Below, in pieces: positions 59,190-64,000 of a DNA stretch of 64,000 bases. A program made the position numbers and the translations under genes. Numbering within the stretch: the first letter of the stretch is position 1; each line of letters starts with the position of its first letter. Origin of the DNA: Plectrocnemia conspersa (Eukaryota > Arthropoda > Insecta > Trichoptera > Polycentropodidae); the NCBI GenBank assembly GCA_009617715.1, contig VTFK01000013.1, forward strand, positions 124,001-188,000, written 5' to 3'. The notes beneath the pieces were generated by a model. That model saw nothing but the letters and a program-made list of their open reading frames with translations, was not told where the DNA came from and made no database searches.

Positions 59190-62100
59190 CTAAAATGTTA
59201 TTGATTGAAGGAATGCATTATTTACATTGTCGGGCATTTTAAAGCTAGATTAGTCAATAGTTGTGAAAGTAAAAGGAAAGCATATAGAGGAACTCATGCG
59301 AGTGATAGGTATCTGTTTGTATTTATCATGTTCAGTGTGATTCAAATTATTTTCTGTACATAATTGTTTACCTTTTCATTTCTTGATATAGATTCATCGT
59401 TTTGTGGAGGAGGTATATCTGATCTGTGCTTCTCTATGTCTGTTTCGGACGTGTCGCGTCTACGACGGCTATTTGGGAACTTAACGTTATTGCCACTATC
59501 GTTTTGGTTAGGGTTTTCGGGAGCTCTACGGTATGTGTTATAATCTTGGGCATAGTTATTCTCTAATGCTTTGTTATTCTGTTCTGGGTTTTGATCGTTA
59601 ATGGAACGGCCATAAAACGGACCACCGGAGTTACCGAACGAGTTGAATTCTTCTGCATCGTTATTGTACGGACCTGGACCTTCGAACGAATCGTCGTCAT
59701 CGTAGTCTTCCCTGAAAGCTTCACTGTAAGAGTATCCATGACCGAAGTGTGGAGGATGAGGAGGTCCGTAATGTGGAGGTCCGTGGGGTACAAAAGGCGG
59801 CCTGAACGGCGGGGGTCCGTGCGGTGGTGGTCCGTGCGGCCTATACGGTCCGTAATGGTAATGAGAATGTATGTTAGGTGGAGGTCCATAGCCTCCTCCA
59901 TGTCCGCCTCCATATCCACCCCCGTATCCTCCTCCAAATCCACCGCCACCAAAGAACTGATGTTTCTTATGTTGGAAGAACGATCCTACTTTATGTACCA
60001 AATTAGCGTTTGGTGTTACATGCAAGTTGACCAACGGCTTAATGACTTTTTCACCGTAATCGTTCTTAGTCAATTGTACCGATACTAATGGATTGACGCT
60101 GACTAATCCTAGGTTTAAGCCTTCACCGCCTATCGAGGATCCGTAGGGATTCACGACTGGATTTATGCCGAAGGGATTTAGAGGATAGCCGCCGTAGCCG
60201 CTGTTGGGTAGTCCGAAAGAGACACCGAAGGTGGGCTGGACCTTTTTACCAAAAATGCCTCGAGAATCGTCGTCATCAGAGCCGGATTGGCGCTGAAGAA
60301 ATTTCCAACAGTCAATATCTCTTAATAAAATATATATCACCCGTAATCCCCCCCAGTTAATAATCACACCTATGAATTAAAAACAATACAAACTCCAGAA
60401 AATAATTGAATCATTTTCTTTTGATCAAGAAACGGAGATTAATGGATAAATTTATGTTATTTTATACAAATGACTCAAAAAAAACAGAACTGTTATTTAA
60501 ATGCGTATATCTCATCCACTTTTAAACATTGCAATGGGCACAACAGCCATTTGATATCTTGAGAATGATACAAAAAACACTTTTCAAGAGTTTTTTTAGT
60601 CAATAACTATTGCCATTGTTTTATATTGCACTATAAGATTTTTGCCACAAAGATAAGATAGCTCTTTATATATGGAACTCTCTTTTGCTTTGGCAAAATA
60701 TTCAAAAATAATTTTTAAGTGTATTTTAATGATTGGTTATAATATAGTACTATACGTAGTATACTTAAACTATTTTTTTTCAAACGGCTGTTGCAATGAT
60801 CATATTATTTAGAAAGTTAATATCAGTGGTACAGGCTTGAAATGAAATAGTTCTTCATAAGATATCAGCATTTTAAAACACATACGTTTTTTTGGTTCAT
60901 CCGTATGAATAAAATAGGATAGTGTTGTTATATAATAGAACGGATCAATCGATGATGGATTGTTTAGAAAGTTATTCAGTCCAAGAGAATTTAACTATAA
61001 GAAAATAATCATAAATCCAATAATCTAAATGCTTACCGGTGAAATGTTGGATTTGTTGGCAGAATCGCTAGCTTTGTCATTAGTTTCTCTCTTAGCAATC
61101 TTCTTCGCTGCTTCAGTCGCATTCGTTCGAGTATCTTTCGGCACCCTCACGATTGTCATGGTGCCATTTCCATCAGTAATAACCACCTTCTCATCTGGGA
61201 TAGCATCTATATTCTTGTTGATATTTCTCGGATCAATCGGTAAGAAAAGATCATCTTTGCGTCCTATCACATCTTGATTCGGGCATTGATCAAACGGCAC
61301 GCAGACACAGTCATCAGCTCTTCCAGTCTCTGCTCCATTATATCCGAATTGATTACCATATTGATTAGTGCCATAATAAGATCCACTTCCGCTTCCCAAA
61401 ACATTACTGCTAGCAGCGGCTGTGTTTAACTCTTTCTTGTAATACTGATTGTTCCCGAAAGATCCCAACCCTGAAGTTGATTGACTGTTGTAATTATTTA
61501 AAGCTGCATTATAGTTACTTCCTGGAGCATTATAGTTATTTCCTGGAGCATATCCTAGATTATAGACTCCAGATTGGCTCGTTTGAGAAGATCCTTTATA
61601 AGCATTGTTAGGATATGAAGGGGAATTTTCATAGACAGGCTTAACGTTGTTATAAAGTCCAGATGAAGCGATTCCTGAATTCACCGGAGAAAATCCACCT
61701 GAGTTATAATTCGATGAACTGGAATGAAGGTGTGTTTCAGCACCGTGAAGTGGAATTGATGGTTGAACAATGACGGTTGGTTTATTTTTATCTTCTCCGT
61801 GGTGGTAGTGATGATGGATGTGTTGTTGCGTTATTTCTCCAGTGAGAGAAGAAGCAGCTCCTATGAATCCTTGCTTATTTTCTTTAATGAATGGAGGTTT
61901 AGGTCTTTCGAATTCGAATGGTTCAGATTCTTCATAGATTGGACCTGGCGGTTTGGATAAATATGGTCCTGAAGAGCTATCGAAACTGTTGAATCCTGGT
62001 GGTTTTGTTAGATATGATCCTGAAGAGCCCGAGAAGCTGTTGGGTCCTGAAGAACCTGAGAAACTGTTGGGTCCTGAAGAGCCTGAGAAGCTGTTGGGTC

Positions 62101-62835
62101 CTGAAGAGCCTGAGAAGCTGTTAGAAGAGCTAGCGTAGTTATTGTAGCTAGATCCGTAAATTGTGGAAGGTGGACCGAATTTGTTTGGTGGTGGTCTGAA
62201 TGGGCCATTGTATCCTTTGCGCGGTGGTGGTCCAATTGGAAAAGGTTTTTGTGAACCATATGCTCTTGGAGGTCCACGAACTGGAATGGAAGCGATTGGT
62301 TGTCCCACTGGTTGGATGTTGACAGGTTGAGCGTAGATCAAATCTTCTGGTGACACGTAAGCTTTGCCTTCACACTAAAATGTACGAATATTTATAAGTA
62401 TACAGTTGATCTCATACATTATATACATCTTTAACCATAATAATAAATAAAAATTGCTTTATTATTTTGGATTTTGATACATACCTGCATAAGTCCAAGG
62501 CTGCAGAGTCGCTCTTTGATGATGTTTCTACTTTCACCATCATTGCCGGATTCAAAAGCTTTCATCACGTTGGGATCATTGTACAGCTCATCAAATCCTT
62601 CTACGTTCCTTCCTTGACGTCCCGATACCAATATATTATCCACTATTTGCTCTACTTGAGTCGAATTCTTAACTTCTTGTTGAGGCGTGTATGAAGTTTC
62701 GTCTGCGATGAAGATTTCGTCTTGAGGCTGAGTTTCCACTGCTTCCGAGTCAAAGTTCCATGACCAGCTCTTCTCCTTTTCTTGTGCTAATGCTATCGCT
62801 GTGAGCGACAGAAGCAAGATCGCCACACTCTTCAT
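57627..62835 (-). CDS. scaf: Secreted CLIP-type serine protease homolog, scarface-like (gene span, 5 coding exons)
   Basis: An extracellular, catalytically dead serine protease homolog. Coding exons on the minus strand are 62835-62485, 62374-61037, 60292-59372, 59189-58894 and 58227-57627, all GT/AG with matching phases, giving about 1168 residues. Order: signal peptide MKSVAILLLSLTAIALAQ; a conserved block ending in ERLCSLGLMQ; long Ser/Gly/Asn/Pro-rich regions; a CLIP-like cysteine segment starting CVCVPFDQC; a Gly/His/Pro-rich insert; CGPRQVCC closing the CLIP; then a chymotrypsin-fold domain. His (TAAHC) and Asp (DNDMAI) are kept, but the active-site Ser is Gly (GDGGGP). Drosophila scarface, which acts in epithelial closure, is the best match I recall in layout; members of the PPAF-2/CG5390 group are the alternative. 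The protein is longer than Drosophila scarface through expansion of its low-complexity parts. A 5' UTR intron acceptor is likely just upstream (AG at 62845-62844). Confidence 0.82.
59372..60292 (-). CDS. scaf: Scarface-like protein, exon 3: Gly/His/Pro-rich insert
   Basis: 307 residues, phase 0 at both ends. It opens RQSGSDDDDSRG after an acceptor at 60294-60293 and contains tandem GGGYGGG-type repeats, a stretch rich in His, Tyr, Pro and Gly (HYHYGPYRPHGPPP), then acidic and Asn-rich sequence and RRRRDTSE. The last could be a furin-like cleavage site (inference). The exon ends at donor GTAAAC after NEK. It sits between the opening and closing cysteines of the CLIP region and would be removable without a frame change, so it could be skipped in an isoform. 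Confidence 0.8.
61037..62374 (-). CDS. scaf: Scarface-like protein, exon 2: repeat-rich middle and opening of the CLIP domain
   Basis: 446 residues, phase 0 at both ends. It begins CEGKAYVSPEDLIYAQPVN, a conserved-looking block, then Pro/Gly-rich sequence, about four tandem copies of the nine-residue unit GPNSFSGSS (about 62016-62130), and further Ser/Tyr/Asn-rich sequence. Near the end it has DDCVCVPFDQCPNQDVIGR, the opening cysteines of the CLIP-like region, followed by DDLFLPIDPRNINKN and a basic C-terminal part. The donor GTAAGC is at 61036-61031. Confidence 0.85.
62485..62835 (-). CDS. scaf: Scarface-like protein, exon 1: signal peptide and conserved N-terminal block
   Basis: 117 residues from the ATG at 62835 to the donor GTATG at 62484. 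Residues 1-17 are a clear signal peptide (basic start, Leu/Ala-rich core, ending in ALA). The rest is acidic, then GRQGRNVEGFDELYNDPNV and a helix ending in KERLCSLGLMQ. The next exon continues CEG, so two cysteines fall close together across the junction. The ATG lies 8 bases after an AG that could close a 5' UTR intron. Confidence 0.88.
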
Positions 62836-62845
62836 TTTTGGATCT

Positions 62846-64000
62846 GTAATTTAAAAGCACGTGCTGTAATGTTTGACGAAAGTAAAAGTTTGTTCAGTCA
62901 ATAACCCCGTGCTTTTGGACCTTCAGTACAATAACAGGTTTTGCTGATTTTTTAGTTTAGAAAAGTTCGGAAAAGACAATGCGTTATGCAACACCCACGC
63001 TGTGAGCGAATTTTCACCGCTTCTCTTTGCCATAATCGATTTTCTGCTAACATAATTTATGCTAATCGGACACGGTAGACTTTTTCGGTCTTCTCGGCTG
63101 TTTCTCTTTCGCAATATTTGCAATACGTGGGTTATTGTCAATAAGGCAAAGTTGTGTGTGGGTTTGCTGTAAAATTTCACTTTCTGACCAATATGGTTGT
63201 GTGTGACAAGTTTGCACAATTCAAATCTGCGAGATAATTAGAGTTGGAAGAGAAACTTAAATGTTTTGCGATGCTCTTCATTACATTTCTACAATGACAA
63301 TTTTAAATTTCTAATGATTTTTTTAAAGCAACACATCATTAGAGTTTTCAATATATTTAATTGATTAAGAAGCACAAGAATAATATTGTTGTATTTTATA
63401 AGAACCAAAGCACTGAAATAAATGTAACCCATCGAAAATATAATTTATTCAGATTATCAAAATATTAATCTACTTCTAAATATTATATTTTTGAACTGCT
63501 CGAATATTGTTGTATTTTATAAAAACATACAGTAAGGTGAAGTAGTGAAGCTAAAAACTATTAATAATATATATTTTATTTTATTAGTAAACTTCAGAGC
63601 GTTTTATAAGGATTCTTATATTAACTAGTTGTTATAAGTCATTCAAAACAAAGCTATAAAAATAATATATAACACAACTTTTTATATTAATTTAAAAAAA
63701 ATTGCATAAAAATACCAACAATTAAAGAACACTCTCGTTTTCATACGAGAAAATATTATAAAAATATTTCGCGAAACCACATTAACCCACTAATCTCGTG
63801 CATTAAATTTAAATACAAGCACAAAATACCAAAGCACATATTGTTTTAGAGGCTGAAGACAACATATCAAAATTCTAGTTCTTCAATGAAATATAATATA
63901 ATCAAATTATCACTTAATTTTTTTTCTTGTATTATTTTTTTTTAATTTTTTCCTTAAATTATAACCATAAACGTTTTGTCATATATTCTTCTTTTTTTTT
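62846..64000. other. Region upstream of the scarface-like gene
   Basis: This should contain the 5' UTR exon and promoter of the minus-strand gene. A moderately GC-rich segment lies at about 62900-63230; beyond that it is AT-rich. I could not assign a TATA box or start site. No further gene was recognised. Confidence 0.4.

Noticed and set aside
59563..60088. Open frames of 129 (-) and 165 (+) codons inside the scarface-like gene
   Set aside because: Alternative-frame shadows of the Gly/His/Pro-rich exon.
1..64000. CRISPR arrays, operons or phage-type systems
   Set aside because: The DNA is eukaryotic with spliced genes; the tandem repeats seen lack unique spacers.

Overview
The window looks like nuclear DNA of an insect. 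It is AT-rich, has spliced genes with GT/AG introns, and is crowded with decayed transposons. The host proteins are typical of insects: the kinase Pdk1, mitoribosomal protein mRpS34, and a large secreted CLIP-type serine protease homolog resembling scarface. I cannot fix the order from the sequence alone. Three protein-coding genes are supported, and all were assembled from exon pieces by eye.

Layout. Bases 1-30,400 hold no gene I can defend. This stretch alternates AT-rich DNA with GC-richer islands (about 0.5-0.8, 1.56-2.3, 7.6-8.3, 13.3-13.9, 16.5-17.4, 19.4-20.1 and 25.0-25.6 kb) and contains LINE, mariner and palindromic-element remnants. Pdk1 (+) runs from an exon with its ATG at 31110 to about 46472. 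Two exons give the whole kinase domain. A 13.3 kb intron full of repeats follows, then two exons give the PH domain. The last exon carries an apparent one-base deletion that would remove the end of the PH domain. From 46.5 to 52.5 kb there is probable 3' UTR and intergenic DNA, with a near-perfect short hairpin at 50263-50318. mRpS34 (+, three coding exons) lies at 52573-53291. It is followed by gag-like and reverse-transcriptase remnants in opposite orientations, then by a transposon nested in another transposon (54780-56484). The scarface-like gene (-, five coding exons, about 1168 residues) fills 57627-62835.

The most distinctive non-genic signal is a dispersed, apparently non-autonomous element family. 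Its core is a palindrome of about 240 bp with arms of about 110 bp. Copies or pieces lie at 5.7, 14.9, 15.5, 20.3, 28.6, 34.0, 39.1 and 45.4 kb. Linked modules recur around them, and outer ends beginning CAGGG recur at 2.7, 11.3, 22.1, 29.3, 33.8 and 39.4 kb. Two copies sit in a tandem duplication.

The three genes show no shared pathway. Pdk1 acts in insulin/PI3K signalling, mRpS34 in mitochondrial translation, and the protease homolog outside the cell.
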